DNA of 64,000 nt from an uncultured Gammaproteobacteria bacterium (GCA_913064945.1 CAJYAN010000001.1:1-64000); one strand, 5' to 3'. Shown: positions 17,848 through 28,133, counted from the stretch's first letter. Notes: generated from the letters alone by a model not told the origin. Translations and numbers: made by a program.

Positions 17848-19635
17848 ATGTTGAAATTAATTTCATCATCACTGCGTATGCGCTTAATGTTATTGACACT
17901 CTTAGCCGTGATTCCAGCGTTGGGAATGATTTTCTATACTGAACACCTGGACAGTATAAGGGTCAACAGGCAGATTCAAAATAATCTCCACCGACTTGTA
18001 CAGATGAGTGTGGATAAATATTCGCGCTTACTGACAGATACACGGGAAATGCTGTATACCCTGAGTCGTACGGCAGAGGTCTCCGAAGAACGTAGGGTAG
18101 ACTGCAGCCAGCTGTTCGGTTTGCTTAAATCGGGTTATGGCCATTACGCCAACATTGGAGCAATTTCTGCTAGTGGCGATTTGTTCTGTAGTGCAGTACC
18201 GACCAGAAGCAGAATTAAAACAAAGAGCGATGGCTGGTTTAATAAAGCGCTGACAAGCGGAGATTTTGTATTAAGTGATTTTCACGTGGGACGCATCACC
18301 GGTGTCCCAGTGCTAGTGGCCGCACTTGGCCGCAAGGATATCAGTAAGGTCGTATTTGCCTCGATAGACCTTCGCCTCTTAAGCCACTGGTTAGGCCAAA
18401 GATATATAGATAAAAATACCAGTGTGATGTTGCTTGATGCGCATGGGGTGATTTTATCTCATTACCCGGATCATAATGACTGGGTCGGGCTGCCACAGGC
18501 GAACACGGTGCTATGGCGGACTATTCTGGCATCAGATAGTGAAGGCAGTTTCGAAGCCGTCGGTAGCGATGGCGTGTCGCGTCTCTACGATTTCTCGCCC
18601 TTAATGACCAGACAGGGTCAACGAATATTTATCGTCGCCGGCGTGCAAAGCTCGGTAATTCAGAATGAGATCACATCAATACGCAATGCAACATTAGTAG
18701 GCTCCGGTGTTGTAGCGCTGTTTTTTGTCCTAATCATCTGGTATGGCAGCGATGCTATCCTGCTGCGTCAGATACAGGCCGTTATTGCCGCCGCGCGTCA
18801 ACTCGCGGATGGCAATCTTGAAGCCAGGACCGGTCTTGCACATCAGGATAATGATATTGGAAAATTGGCGCGAGCGTTTGATGATATGGCCACGGAGTTG
18901 CAAACTAAAAATCTAAAGCACATTCAGCTTGGGCATGACATACGAGTTTCTGAGGAAAAATTACGAAACATGGTGGATGAATTACAAAGGACCCGGGAAG
19001 AAGAACGTCGACATATCGCACAGGATATACATGATGAGGTGGGCGGCATGTTGGCCGCCTTGAAGATGGACATCAATCGACTATCCAATAATTTGAATAA
19101 TACGGATGGGACTGCCAGAGAAATCGTCAGTAAGATTTCTGAACATATTGACATGTTAATACAGTTTGTCAGACGCATCATTACGAATTTAAGACCAAGC
19201 ATCCTCGATAACCTGGGTCTGGTAGAGGCGATTGAATGGCAGCTGACAGAATTTAAGGCTCGGTATAATATTGAAGTCCAGCTGGATAAATATTTGCCAG
19301 AGGGGGATATCGAGTTTAAAGATGATGCCTATAGCGCGTCGTTGTTCCGAATCTTCCAGGAGATCATCACCAATATTGCAAAGCATGCTGAGGCGAGCAT
19401 GGTAAATGTGTTTATTTCAATTGTGGATGGAAAGTTTGTGTTGAGTGTCAGCGATAATGGTTGCGGGCTGGATGAAACAAGCCGAAACAAAGTCGGCGCC
19501 TTTGGCATACAAAGTATAGAGGAACGTGTGCAAAGCCTGGGTGGGGAATGTGTTTTTGTGAGCAAGCAGGAAATTGGTACCACATTTAGCGTACAAGTCC
19601 CCATCATTCAAGTAAAAATCAGCGCCAGTGCCTAG
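17848..19635 (+). CDS. Membrane sensor histidine kinase (NarX type)
   Basis: 595 aa. Two membrane segments (about 14-30 and 282-302) flank a periplasmic domain of about 250 residues with Cache-like features (NIGAISASGDLFCS, SVMLLDAHGVILSHYPDH). A HAMP domain follows (about 305-360), then a coiled coil, the HisKA_3 phospho-acceptor helix EERRHIAQDIHDEVGG with its His, and an HATPase_c domain with DNGCGLD. This is the kinase type that pairs with LuxR/NarL regulators, and such a regulator follows 99 bases later. The ligand is unknown; Cache domains usually bind small molecules. It begins 54 bases after the ParA gene. Confidence 0.93.
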   Translation: MLKLISSSLRMRLMLLTLLAVIPALGMIFYTEHLDSIRVNRQIQNNLHRLVQMSVDKYSRLLTDTREMLYTLSRTAEVSEERRVDCSQLFGLLKSGYGHYANIGAISASGDLFCSAVPTRSRIKTKSDGWFNKALTSGDFVLSDFHVGRITGVPVLVAALGRKDISKVVFASIDLRLLSHWLGQRYIDKNTSVMLLDAHGVILSHYPDHNDWVGLPQANTVLWRTILASDSEGSFEAVGSDGVSRLYDFSPLMTRQGQRIFIVAGVQSSVIQNEITSIRNATLVGSGVVALFFVLIIWYGSDAILLRQIQAVIAAARQLADGNLEARTGLAHQDNDIGKLARAFDDMATELQTKNLKHIQLGHDIRVSEEKLRNMVDELQRTREEERRHIAQDIHDEVGGMLAALKMDINRLSNNLNNTDGTAREIVSKISEHIDMLIQFVRRIITNLRPSILDNLGLVEAIEWQLTEFKARYNIEVQLDKYLPEGDIEFKDDAYSASLFRIFQEIITNIAKHAEASMVNVFISIVDGKFVLSVSDNGCGLDETSRNKVGAFGIQSIEERVQSLGGECVFVSKQEIGTTFSVQVPIIQVKISASA

Positions 19636-19734
19636 CCCGATGAGAACGCGCATTGTTGCATTTGGCGAACAAAGATAGAATTCTTAAGGTAGATTATATA
19701 TTGTGGACCAAGTTGATAAAGTAAGAGTTAAACC

Positions 19735-20373
19735 ATGCGTATTTTGCTCGTTGATGATCACGCCATATTCAGGGCAGGCTTGAGACAACTGCTTGTTGAG
19801 GAATTAAACATTGCAAAAATTGAGGAAGCCGCAGATGGTATCACCGCGTTAAATATGGTACGCAGCAAAATGTGGGATGTTATTTTGCTGGATATTAATT
19901 TACCGGATAAGAATGGAATCGAAATACTCAAGGCCATAAGGCAGGCGGATAGTAAATTACCTGTGCTGATGCTGAGTATGTACTCTGAGGAGTATTATGC
20001 GGTACGTGCAATGCGCGCTGGTGCGGCCGGTTACCTGACAAAAGATGTGGCCCCGGATGAACTGATAAAAGCCATCCGACAGGTGGCGGAGGGTCGGCGT
20101 TACATTAACTCATCACTGGCTGAGACGCTGGCGGCGCATCTTCAGGCAGCTGAACTCGATGATCAGCCCCACAGGGCCCTCTCAGATCGTGAATACGAAA
20201 TCTTCATCAAGCTATCCTCCGGCAAGACCGTTTCAGAAATTGCCGACATGTTATTGTTAAGTGTAAAGACGATTAGTACGTATCGTACCCGCATCCTGAA
20301 GAAAATGAATTTAAAAAATAATGCCGAAATAATGCAATATGCCGTCGTCAATAAGATACATCCCTCCAGTTAG
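19735..20373 (+). CDS. NarL/LuxR-family response regulator
   Basis: 212 aa. Receiver domain with the acidic pair in LLVDDHAIF, phospho-acceptor Asp in VILLDINLPDKNG (about 54), the switch residue in LMLSMYSEE and Lys in GYLTKDV. The C-terminal LuxR-type helix-turn-helix is LSDREYEIFIKLSSGKTVSE followed by LLLSVKTISTYRTRILKKM. Overall it resembles GacA/UvrY and NarL. It is the obvious partner of the kinase just upstream. Target genes cannot be read from the sequence; the che operon starts 324 bases downstream. Confidence 0.94.
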   Translation: MRILLVDDHAIFRAGLRQLLVEELNIAKIEEAADGITALNMVRSKMWDVILLDINLPDKNGIEILKAIRQADSKLPVLMLSMYSEEYYAVRAMRAGAAGYLTKDVAPDELIKAIRQVAEGRRYINSSLAETLAAHLQAAELDDQPHRALSDREYEIFIKLSSGKTVSEIADMLLLSVKTISTYRTRILKKMNLKNNAEIMQYAVVNKIHPSS

Positions 20374-20697
20374 TGAAGTACACCTGTAACGGAAGGGGTC
20401 TTTGTAATCCGCATTGCCTTTTCCCGTCACGTTATCAACAAAAAATACTCATATATTTTATAAGTTTTTCAGAACTCTAAAGTGAAAAAGACGGCTGTGT
20501 TGTAAATTTGGTAGGACAAACACCGACAGAATAATCAGATTAACACGTATGGATATCTTTAGGGATGTGACGATACAGATATAGTAAGACGAACAACGTA
20601 AAAATATCATGGATCATTTTTGTGGTAACTGCAACGGCTGTAGTTAAGTTGAGTCATGAAATAAGTGTCGTCATAAAATTAAGTTGTCGAGGTCGAA
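20374..20697. other. Intergenic region before the che operon
   Basis: 324 bases without an ORF of coding quality. I looked for a flagellar sigma28 pattern (TAAA, about 15 bases, GCCGATAA) and did not find a good match. An inverted repeat GTAACGGAAGG/CCTTTTCCCGTCAC near 20388-20435 may be a weak terminator of the response-regulator transcript. Confidence 0.3.
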
Positions 20698-21912
20698 ATG
20701 TCTCACGGGAATAATGTCATGCTGGCCAATCAGCGTGAACCAGTATCACTGGCATTCGGTGTCCTTCCAGTTATGAATGGAGTGGTTGGGGCCGTTGCCG
20801 TGATGGTACTTAGTGGTGATGGTTACCAGGGCATCATGACAGGGAGCGCTCTAGTCGTATTGGGTCTAATTACCGGTTTGTGGAGTCGACGTCGCTATAA
20901 AGCACAACTCAAGCAACATGATGTGCCGGATGCGTTAAAGCCGGTTAGTTCGCAAAACCAACAGGATAGCAGCAGTGATCTGAAAGCAGTTTGCCTCAGT
21001 ACCTTACCCATCTGGCGGCGACATATCGAATCGGCTCGTTTACATACAGAAGAAGCAGTTGTTGGCCTGACGAACCGCTTTGCCGGACTGGTAGAGAGAC
21101 TGCAGGCGACGGTCGCCGCCTCAAGAGATACACATGATGAAAACGATGATGGTGGTATCGTTAACACGATTGAGCATAGCGAGTCAGTACTGGAGGACAT
21201 CCTAGTCTCCCTGCGGTCGACACAGCAAGGCCGTATTACGATGCTCAATGAAGTCCGTGTGCTGACGAATTATACCGATGAACTAAAACAGATGGCGACT
21301 GAAGTGGCGGCCATTGCAGCACAGACAAATTTGTTGGCATTGAATGCGGCAATTGAAGCCGCGCGAGCAGGTAGTGCGGGACGAGGTTTTGCAGTTGTAG
21401 CGGATGAAGTACGCAAGCTGTCTTCTTTGTCGAGTGATACAGGTCGAAGCATGACGGAAAAAGTGAATATTATAAACGAGGCTATCGATCGAACTTTTAA
21501 AAATGCCGAACAGGCGACGGTTGAAGATGAAGCGATTTTCAATCGCTCTGAGGCCTCGTTACATGAAGTGATCGAGAAATTTTCCAATATTGTAAATGAA
21601 CTCACGCGTTCGACAGAGACAATGCAGAAGGAAGGCGAAGGGATTGTTCATGAAATTGAATCACTTTACGTGGACCTGCAGTTTCAGGATCGTACCAGTC
21701 AGATACTAACACAAATTGAGAGCAACCTGGCTGAGCTGGAAGATACGGTCACGAATATGAGTGATGTCAATGGCAGTGACACTGGCCAGGTACTTGATGT
21801 CAATGTATGGCTTAATAAAATGGAGCAGAGCTATGTCATGCTGGAACAACGCATGAATCATGGTGGCGCTGAAGAAAAGAATAAAGATTCATCTGAAATA
21901 ACATTTTTTTGA
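20698..21912 (+). CDS. Chemoreceptor without periplasmic domain
   Basis: 404 aa. Two close membrane segments (about 18-37 and 45-62) are joined by only a few residues, so there is no periplasmic sensor; the rest is cytoplasmic. The signalling hairpin is complete: [20 protein letters not shown], then [23 protein letters not shown] cytoplasmic coiled-coil segment precedes it. Signals must therefore come from the membrane or cytoplasm. It is the first gene of the che operon and ends 11 bases before the cheY start. A C-terminal CheR-docking pentapeptide is not evident. Confidence 0.9.
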   Translation: MSHGNNVMLANQREPVSLAFGVLPVMNGVVGAVAVMVLSGDGYQGIMTGSALVVLGLITGLWSRRRYKAQLKQHDVPDALKPVSSQNQQDSSSDLKAVCLSTLPIWRRHIESARLHTEEAVVGLTNRFAGLVERLQATVAASRDTHDENDDGGIVNTIEHSESVLEDILVSLRSTQQGRITMLNEVRVLTNYTDELKQMATEVAAIAAQTNLLALNAAIEAARAGSAGRGFAVVADEVRKLSSLSSDTGRSMTEKVNIINEAIDRTFKNAEQATVEDEAIFNRSEASLHEVIEKFSNIVNELTRSTETMQKEGEGIVHEIESLYVDLQFQDRTSQILTQIESNLAELEDTVTNMSDVNGSDTGQVLDVNVWLNKMEQSYVMLEQRMNHGGAEEKNKDSSEITFF

Positions 21913-21923
21913 AGGAGTTCTGT

Positions 21924-22292
21924 ATGGCGAAGACCATCTTGATAGTCGACGATTCATCCTCTCTGCGTCAGGTGGTGAGCATGGCGTTAAAGGGTGCCGG
22001 TTATGACACCATTGAGGCCTGCGATGGTCAGGATGCCCTGAACAAACTGACAGGAGGTAAGGTTCACCTCATTATCAGCGATGTCAATATGCCCAATATG
22101 GACGGTATAACCTTCGTTAAGGAAGTAAAAAAGAATCCGAGTTATAAATTTACGCCGGTGATTATGCTAACCACAGAATCACAGGAAGGTAAAAAGTCAG
22201 AGGGGCAGGCGGCCGGTGCGAAGGCCTGGGTTGTGAAACCGTTTCAGCCGCAGCAAATGCTTGCCGCCGTCGCGAAACTGATCATGCCATGA
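21924..22292 (+). CDS. cheY: CheY-type response regulator
   Basis: 122 aa, a single receiver domain. DDSSSLRQVV carries the acidic pair, IISDVNMPNMDG the phospho-acceptor Asp (about 54), MLTTESQEGKKSEGQAAGAK the switch Thr and approach to the Lys, and VVKPFQPQQ the conserved Lys-Pro. It follows the sequence style of CheY proteins encoded next to cheA. I start at the ATG at 21924 because GAAGGAG precedes it; the frame begins upstream with a TTG inside the end of the receptor gene. Confidence 0.95.
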   Translation: MAKTILIVDDSSSLRQVVSMALKGAGYDTIEACDGQDALNKLTGGKVHLIISDVNMPNMDGITFVKEVKKNPSYKFTPVIMLTTESQEGKKSEGQAAGAKAWVVKPFQPQQMLAAVAKLIMP

Positions 22293-22313
22293 TGACTGAA
22301 TAGGGGCAAAATC

Positions 22314-22649
22314 ATGTTGAAAGTGAAGGAGTTGAAGCGCAAGTGCAGCGCGCAAATAGAAGGTGAAATGACAATCTACAACGCAGCTGTGTTGAAAGAA
22401 AAGCTGATGCCTGTCCTGGAAGACTCACGTGATTTGGAAATTAATCTGGCAGAAGTAACTGAAATTGACAGCGCCGGGGTACAGCTGTTGATGTTGGCAA
22501 AAAAGGAGCGGGCTGCACGGAGCTATGTATTAAACCTGACCGACCATAGTAGTGCGGTTGTCGATGTTTTTGAGCTGATGGATCTGGTGTCCTACTTTAA
22601 TGACCCCATTGTCCTGTCTGGTAAAAAAGGAGAACAGCGTGGATCTTGA
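22314..22649 (+). CDS. STAS-domain protein in the che operon
   Basis: 111 aa, a lone STAS domain like anti-sigma-factor antagonists. The motif EIDSAGVQLLMLAKKERAAR carries the serine that is phosphorylated in SpoIIAA-like proteins (about residue 58). Its end overlaps the cheA start by 11 bases, so it is translated together with CheA. STAS proteins at this position are frequent in gammaproteobacterial che clusters; their role there is not well settled. It may link CheA to phosphatase or partner-switching control. Confidence 0.9.
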   Translation: MLKVKELKRKCSAQIEGEMTIYNAAVLKEKLMPVLEDSRDLEINLAEVTEIDSAGVQLLMLAKKERAARSYVLNLTDHSSAVVDVFELMDLVSYFNDPIVLSGKKGEQRGS

Positions 22650-24831
22650 TTCGGCACTTCTTACCTACATTGCAGAAGGTCGTGAGTTGCTGGAGGAGAT
22701 GGAAGATATTCTCCTCCGCCTGGAGCATGAGGAGGACAAACAGGAAAGCCTAAATGCAATATTCCGGGCCGCTCATACTATCAAGGGTTCCGCAGGGTTA
22801 TTTGGTCTGGATGACATCGTCGCCTTTACCCATGGCGTAGAGAGCCTGCTTGACCAGATGCGTGAGGGGACAATGGTATTGAAACCGACCATCACAACAC
22901 TGTTGCTTAGTAGTCGAGACCACATCAGTGACCTCATCGATTATGTGGAAGCAGGTGGTAATAAAATTACGGACACTTTACGCGAGAAAGGTGACGAGTT
23001 AACCCAGCAGTTGAATGACCTGGGCGTTGGCGTGAATCAGACGGCGCCGGAGACAGGTGTGCAGAAGGGTCTGGCGCCAGCCCCGACTGAGACAGTCAGC
23101 CGCGTCTCAGGGAGTCATGCAGAAAGTGACAATTGGCATATTTCGTTGCGCTTTGGCCCGAGCTCATTGTGTGATGGTATGGACCCCCTGTCCTTCCTGC
23201 GTTATCTGGGCACCTTAGGCGAGATCGTTAATATTAAAACACTGGATGATGGCATTCCACCGGCGGAGGACATGGACTCTGAAGCCTGTTATCTCGGTTT
23301 TGAGGTCAACTTCAAGAGTAACGCTGACAAGCAGACGATTGAAAATGTTTTCGATTTTATTCGCGAGGAGAGTCTCGTTCGTATACTGCCACCACGGAGC
23401 GAGCTGGCCGACTACATCGCCCATATCCACGAATTGCCTGAAGAAGACATGCGCCTGGGTGAAATTCTGGTGCGGAGCGGTTCATTGACGCAATTAGAAC
23501 TTGACGAGGCTTTAAGACAACAAAGCGCTTTACAGGCACAGGAGACCAGTCTTCCTCTGGGTAATATCGTAGTAGAAAGCGGGATGACGACACAGACAGT
23601 GCTTGATGCCGCTGTGGCAAAACAGTCACAGGTACGTGAGGGAAAATCAAAAGAAGCACAGTCAGTCAGGGTCGATGCTGAAAAACTGGATGAGCTAATC
23701 AATTTGGTCGGGGAGCTGGTCATTGCCGGTGCTGGCTCGGCGCTGAATGCCATGACAACGGGAAATAACGTTTTAATTGAGTCCGTGTCGATACTTAATG
23801 GTCTGGTAGAGGAGGTTCGTGACTCTGCGCTGCGTCTGCGAATGGTACAGATTGGGGCCACGTTTAATCGATTTCAGCGTGTGGTCCGTGATGTCTCACA
23901 AGAACTGGGTAAAGAGATCGATCTAATTATTACCGGGGCAGAAACCGAGCTTGACAAAACAGTGATAGAAAAAATCGGCGACCCGCTCATGCATCTGGTA
24001 CGTAATTCTATAGACCATGGTATTGAATCTCCAGATTTGCGCCAGGCGCAGGGAAAGACATCCAGCGGTACCCTCAGACTTAATGCCTACCATGACTCCG
24101 GCAGTATTGTAATTGAAGTGTCCGATGATGGTGCCGGTCTGAATCGTGATCGTATCCAGCAAAAGGCCATTGAGAAAGAACTGATTACGGCGGAACAGCA
24201 ACTTGAAGATCAGGAAATCTATAATCTTATTTTTGAGCCCGGGTTCTCGACGGCGGACGCAGTTACGAACCTATCAGGACGCGGTGTTGGTATGGACGTT
24301 GTTAAACGTAATATCGAGGCCTTACGTGGCTCTGTTGAGTTAACGAGTGTACCCGGCAAGGGCACAACCTTTCGTGTACGCATGCCGTTAACGCTTGCCA
24401 TAATCGATGGTTTTCTGGTCGGGGTGGATAAATCATCATTTGTGGTTCCGTTGGATATGGTGCTGGAATGTGTTGAATTAAACCAGACCAACCGCGAGGA
24501 CAGTGTCGACAGAAATTACATCAATCTCCGGGGAGAAGTCCTGCCGTTTATTCGTCTGCGCGAGTTGTATATGGCTGGCGGAGTGGCACCACGACGTGAG
24601 AATGTCGTGGTAGTGCAATATGGCGGCAATAAGGCCGGCCTGGTAGTGGATCATTTACTGGGTGAATTTCAAACCGTGATCAAACCTCTGGGTAATATCT
24701 TCAGACATGTAAAAGGTGTGAGTGGATCGACCATACTTGGTAATGGTGCCGTGGCGCTGATACTCGATGTTCCCGGCCTGGTTCAGGAAGTGGCGTCAAT
24801 GGAAATGCGGGCGATGAATTCGGCGGCCTGA
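22639..24831 (+). CDS. cheA: Chemotaxis histidine kinase CheA with MshEN-like insert
   Basis: 730 aa from the GTG at 22639 (AAAGGAG upstream). HPt domain: H46 in AAHTIKGSAGLFG. A linker and a CheY-binding-like domain follow (about 160-255). Residues 271-294 and 306-329 hold two copies of an RLGxxLVxxG...L...L..Q motif (RLGEILVRSGSLTQ; PLGNIVVESGMTTQ), the signature of MshEN/GspE-N c-di-GMP-binding repeats. Then come dimerisation (about 340-400), the ATPase core with HLVRNSIDHGIE, DDGAGLNRDRI and GRGVGMDVVK, and a CheW-like C-terminus. The order and length are otherwise normal. It receives input from the receptors at 20698, 24866 and perhaps 45263, and phosphorylates CheY and CheB. Confidence 0.96.
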   Translation: MDLDSALLTYIAEGRELLEEMEDILLRLEHEEDKQESLNAIFRAAHTIKGSAGLFGLDDIVAFTHGVESLLDQMREGTMVLKPTITTLLLSSRDHISDLIDYVEAGGNKITDTLREKGDELTQQLNDLGVGVNQTAPETGVQKGLAPAPTETVSRVSGSHAESDNWHISLRFGPSSLCDGMDPLSFLRYLGTLGEIVNIKTLDDGIPPAEDMDSEACYLGFEVNFKSNADKQTIENVFDFIREESLVRILPPRSELADYIAHIHELPEEDMRLGEILVRSGSLTQLELDEALRQQSALQAQETSLPLGNIVVESGMTTQTVLDAAVAKQSQVREGKSKEAQSVRVDAEKLDELINLVGELVIAGAGSALNAMTTGNNVLIESVSILNGLVEEVRDSALRLRMVQIGATFNRFQRVVRDVSQELGKEIDLIITGAETELDKTVIEKIGDPLMHLVRNSIDHGIESPDLRQAQGKTSSGTLRLNAYHDSGSIVIEVSDDGAGLNRDRIQQKAIEKELITAEQQLEDQEIYNLIFEPGFSTADAVTNLSGRGVGMDVVKRNIEALRGSVELTSVPGKGTTFRVRMPLTLAIIDGFLVGVDKSSFVVPLDMVLECVELNQTNREDSVDRNYINLRGEVLPFIRLRELYMAGGVAPRRENVVVVQYGGNKAGLVVDHLLGEFQTVIKPLGNIFRHVKGVSGSTILGNGAVALILDVPGLVQEVASMEMRAMNSAA

Positions 24832-24865
24832 TTAATGTAACGATGTTCAGTTCAGGAGATTGGAA

Positions 24866-26500
24866 ATGTTAATGTTTAAGAATATGAAAATTGGTGCAAA
24901 GCTGATATCAGCCTTTCTTGCTGTGTCAGTGATTACAGGCATCGTTGGCTTCGTTGGTGTAACTAATATGGGCAAACTGAATCAGGCGGCAGATGATCTG
25001 TATCAGACTGAGCTTTTGGGAGTTTCGCATATTAAACAGGCGAATGTCGGAATCATCTCGATTGGCCGGGGACTGAGTAACGCTATCCTCGCCACGAATC
25101 AGGCGGAGCGTGAGATTTTTATAGCGAATATTAAAAAACGAATCCCGGAAATTGAACAGGACATAGAGTTTGCGAGAAAAGTATTTCGCACCGAAAAAGC
25201 AAGGCAGGCGTTATCGGTTTTACAGAAAGGCTGGACTGAATACGAGGCGAATATCAAGCAGGCAATCAGTATCATTACTGCTGAGCAGCTAAATGAACGG
25301 CGTAAATCGACAGATTATGTCCAGCATACTTTGAGAGATGTCGCGATTTCGCTTGATAAAAATTTAAATGAACTTGTTAACATAAAGGAAAAAGATGCCG
25401 AGGCCGCCGCGCATTCATCGAACAGATTGTATGACGAGAGCCGTGATATGATGATAATTTTTTCCATTAGTGGTGTGCTCATTGGAATTATCCTGGGCTT
25501 CTTAATCTCACGGGCAATTACGCGTCCGCTCAATGCAGCTGTCAATGCGGCCAATCAACTTGCCGAAGGGGATCTTACCGCCAGGATCGAGATCACCAGT
25601 AAGGATGAAACGGGCCAATTACTAACCGCGATGCAAACGATGGTGGGTAAACTGTCAGAGATTATTGGTGAGGTGCGTAGTGCGGCGAATAATCTATCGA
25701 GTGCCTCAGAAGAAGTATCTGCCACAGCACAAAGCCTGAGTCAGGGTTCGAGTGAACAGGCCGCCAGTGTTGAAGAGACCTCTGCCTCTGTAGAACAGAT
25801 GTCGGCCTCAATTAACCAGAATACTGAGAATGCAAAAGTGACCGACGGTATGGCATCGAAGGCAGCGAAAGAAGCTGATGAAGGCGGTGGTGCCGTGCGG
25901 GAAACCGTCGAGGCCATGAAATCGATTGCTGAAAAGATTGGCATTATTGATGACATTGCCTACCAGACAAATCTGCTGGCGTTGAATGCCGCAATTGAAG
26001 CCGCTCGTGCTGGTGAACATGGTAAAGGATTTGCTGTGGTTGCTGCAGAAGTGCGTAAACTGGCCGAACGTAGTCAGGTGGCAGCACAGGAGATTGGGGA
26101 AGTTGCCAAGGGTAGCGTTAGCCTGGCAGAAAAGGCAGGTAAGTTGCTAGATGAAATTGTCCCCTCAATCAGAAAGACATCTGACCTGGTGCAGGAAATT
26201 AGTGCGGCCTCCGAAGAACAGTCGTCTGGTGCTTCACAGATAAATGTTGCCATGGAGCAGTTAAACAAGATTACCCAGCAAAGTGCCTCGTCTTCCGAGG
26301 AACTGGCAGCGACGGCCGAAGAAATGAGTGGTCAGGCAGAACAGCTCCAGGATTTAATGGGGTTTTTTAAAGTAGACGGTACCTCAAATGTGCTGACGAT
26401 GACTAAGAAGAGGCCGCCGAGCATGAGTAATGTGGATGTGATGCCGGAAAGCCAGCCGCATAAAGTTGCTGTAGGTGAAGCTGATTTTGTCCGGTTCTAG
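24866..26500 (+). CDS. Methyl-accepting chemotaxis protein
   Basis: 544 aa. Membrane segments at about 9-30 and 190-212 enclose a helical periplasmic domain of the four-helix-bundle type (4HB_MCP), followed by HAMP (about 213-265) and a long methylation and signalling region. The hairpin tip is [20 protein letters not shown]. Glutamate/glutamine pairs such as [10 protein letters not shown] and [10 protein letters not shown] fit methylation sites. The ATG at 24866 follows AGGAG; a TTG six bases earlier is less likely. It lies between cheA and cheW. The ligand is unknown. The C-terminus EADFVRF has an aromatic end but is not a clear CheR tether. Confidence 0.95.
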   Translation: MLMFKNMKIGAKLISAFLAVSVITGIVGFVGVTNMGKLNQAADDLYQTELLGVSHIKQANVGIISIGRGLSNAILATNQAEREIFIANIKKRIPEIEQDIEFARKVFRTEKARQALSVLQKGWTEYEANIKQAISIITAEQLNERRKSTDYVQHTLRDVAISLDKNLNELVNIKEKDAEAAAHSSNRLYDESRDMMIIFSISGVLIGIILGFLISRAITRPLNAAVNAANQLAEGDLTARIEITSKDETGQLLTAMQTMVGKLSEIIGEVRSAANNLSSASEEVSATAQSLSQGSSEQAASVEETSASVEQMSASINQNTENAKVTDGMASKAAKEADEGGGAVRETVEAMKSIAEKIGIIDDIAYQTNLLALNAAIEAARAGEHGKGFAVVAAEVRKLAERSQVAAQEIGEVAKGSVSLAEKAGKLLDEIVPSIRKTSDLVQEISAASEEQSSGASQINVAMEQLNKITQQSASSSEELAATAEEMSGQAEQLQDLMGFFKVDGTSNVLTMTKKRPPSMSNVDVMPESQPHKVAVGEADFVRF

Positions 26501-26509
26501 GAGACGACC

Positions 26510-27046
26510 ATGAATTTACCTGTCACGGCCAACAGCAGTGCCAACGGAATAGAAAACGAAGAAGACGAGGAGGGGCAGTATCTAACGTTTTTTCTTGGTA
26601 AAGAGATGTTTGCCATTGGCATTCTCAATATTAAAGAAATTCTGGAACATGGGCAACTTACCACGGTACCAATGATGCCAGACTTCATTAGTGGCGTAAT
26701 AAACCTGCGTGGTGCCGTCGTTCCGGTTGTCGGATTAGCGGCTCGATTTGGTGGCAAACAGAGTGAAATCACAAAGCGTACCTGTATTGTGATTATTGAG
26801 GTCACGAATGACGAGGGTAAGCAGGATATTGGGGTAGTGGTTGATGCGGTATCCGAGGTTATGGAAATCCCCGCAAGTGAAATAGAACCCGCTCCCGGAT
26901 TTGGCGCGAAAATACGAGCGGATTTTATACAGGGGATGGGCAAGGTCAATGATAAGTTTGTCATAATACTGAATGTGGATAAGGTATTGTCGACGGATGA
27001 ATTGTCGATAGTGAGTGAGGCATTTATTCAGGGAAAGAGCGAATGA
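26510..27046 (+). CDS. cheW: CheW coupling protein
   Basis: 178 aa, a single CheW domain that links receptors to CheA. Family landmarks: YLTFFLGKEMFAIGILNIKE, TTVPMMPDFISGVINLRG and VPVVGLAARFGGK, then VIIEVTNDEGKQDIGVVVDA and SEVMEIPASEIEPAPGFG. The N-terminal 20 residues are acidic and flexible (ENEEDEEGQ). It starts 9 bases after the receptor gene. A 280-base gap follows before cheR. Confidence 0.95.
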   Translation: MNLPVTANSSANGIENEEDEEGQYLTFFLGKEMFAIGILNIKEILEHGQLTTVPMMPDFISGVINLRGAVVPVVGLAARFGGKQSEITKRTCIVIIEVTNDEGKQDIGVVVDAVSEVMEIPASEIEPAPGFGAKIRADFIQGMGKVNDKFVIILNVDKVLSTDELSIVSEAFIQGKSE

Positions 27047-27326
27047 TTGACTGTTCTATTAACAGCAGAGTTACGACATAAAAAATTTATATCGCCATGG
27101 TGCTGATTAGATGAACTGGGGGTGGTGAAACAATAAGGTCAAACTCAAAGGAATGACAAATGAACAATCAAAAAAATTATTCTCGAAGACAGGCGAGTGA
27201 TTGATGCCAGTTAGAATGAGCCACATAAATTTTTATACACCAGAATCTCCTCAGGGTATCTCCAATGTTGGTATATAGTGGGTGGACGATCGAAACACCG
27301 ATGCGAACTGACGGGCCGCCTTTACC
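27047..27326 (+). other. 280-bp gap inside the che operon with a relic ORF
   Basis: At 27160-27204 a strong ribosome site (AAAGGAATGACAA) precedes a 14-codon ORF starting MNNQKNYSRRQ and then stop. The arrangement resembles the start of a receptor gene that was deleted. The remaining sequence to 27326 has no coding character. The gap breaks the otherwise tight spacing of the operon. Confidence 0.3.
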
Positions 27327-28133
27327 ATGATTATGGATACGCCGGTCTTAAAAGACAAAGAATTTAAACTCTTTCAGAAAATGATCTATGACAGAGCAGG
27401 CATTAGTATGTCTGATGCCAAGAAGGCGTTAGTCAGCGGTCGTCTTACAAAAAGGGTGAAACATTTTGGGCTTTCCAGTTTTGAGGATTATTTCCGCCTG
27501 ATAAATACCTCGGCAAATGGCGAGTTGCAGACGGCCGTCGACTTGCTCACGACCAATGAAACATTTTTCTTCCGAGAGCCAAAACATTTTGATTTTCTAC
27601 GAGACTCGGTATTGCCTGACTGGTGGACTGGACCGCGACGCGTATGGAGTGCAGCCTGTTCGTCAGGGGAGGAGGCGTATACTCTGGCGATGATGTTTGC
27701 CGAACATTCACCAACAACCGCATGGGAAATTACCGGCACTGATATCAGCACACGTGTACTGGAAAAGGCCCGCTCAGGTCACTACCCACTGGAACGTGCA
27801 GAAAAAATCCCTTCGACCTATCTTAAAAAATATTGCCTGAAAGGTATTGGCCCGCAGGAGGGGACGTTCATTGTCGAACGAGGTTTACGTGATCGTGTGA
27901 GTTTTCTTCATGCCAATCTAACAGAAGATCTGAACAAGTTAGGAATGTTTGACATCATATTTTTGCGTAACGTTATGATCTACTTTGATATGGAGACAAA
28001 ACGTGATGTGGTGGCGCGCATGTTGCCGCAGTTAAAACCCGGAGGTCATTTTATTGTTAGTCATTCAGAAAGTCTGAATGGTATAACAGATGAGTTAAAG
28101 ATAGTAACACCTTCGATTTATTGTAAGCGATGA
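27327..28133 (+). CDS. cheR: Chemotaxis methyltransferase CheR
   Basis: 268 aa. N-terminal helical domain (about 5-70), then a SAM-dependent methyltransferase that adds methyl groups to receptor glutamates. The motif TTNETFFFREPKHFDFL is typical. The SAM site is VWSAACSSGEEAYTLAMM, and ITGTDISTRVLEKARSGHYP follows. The family ending FLRNVMIYFD and GHFIVSHSESL is present. It overlaps cheD by four bases (ATGA), so the two are translationally coupled. Confidence 0.96.
   Translation: MIMDTPVLKDKEFKLFQKMIYDRAGISMSDAKKALVSGRLTKRVKHFGLSSFEDYFRLINTSANGELQTAVDLLTTNETFFFREPKHFDFLRDSVLPDWWTGPRRVWSAACSSGEEAYTLAMMFAEHSPTTAWEITGTDISTRVLEKARSGHYPLERAEKIPSTYLKKYCLKGIGPQEGTFIVERGLRDRVSFLHANLTEDLNKLGMFDIIFLRNVMIYFDMETKRDVVARMLPQLKPGGHFIVSHSESLNGITDELKIVTPSIYCKR

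Noticed and set aside
21909-21923. Upstream TTG start for cheY
   Set aside because: It lies in the end of the receptor gene; the ATG at 21924 has GAAGGAG at the right distance and begins the conserved domain.
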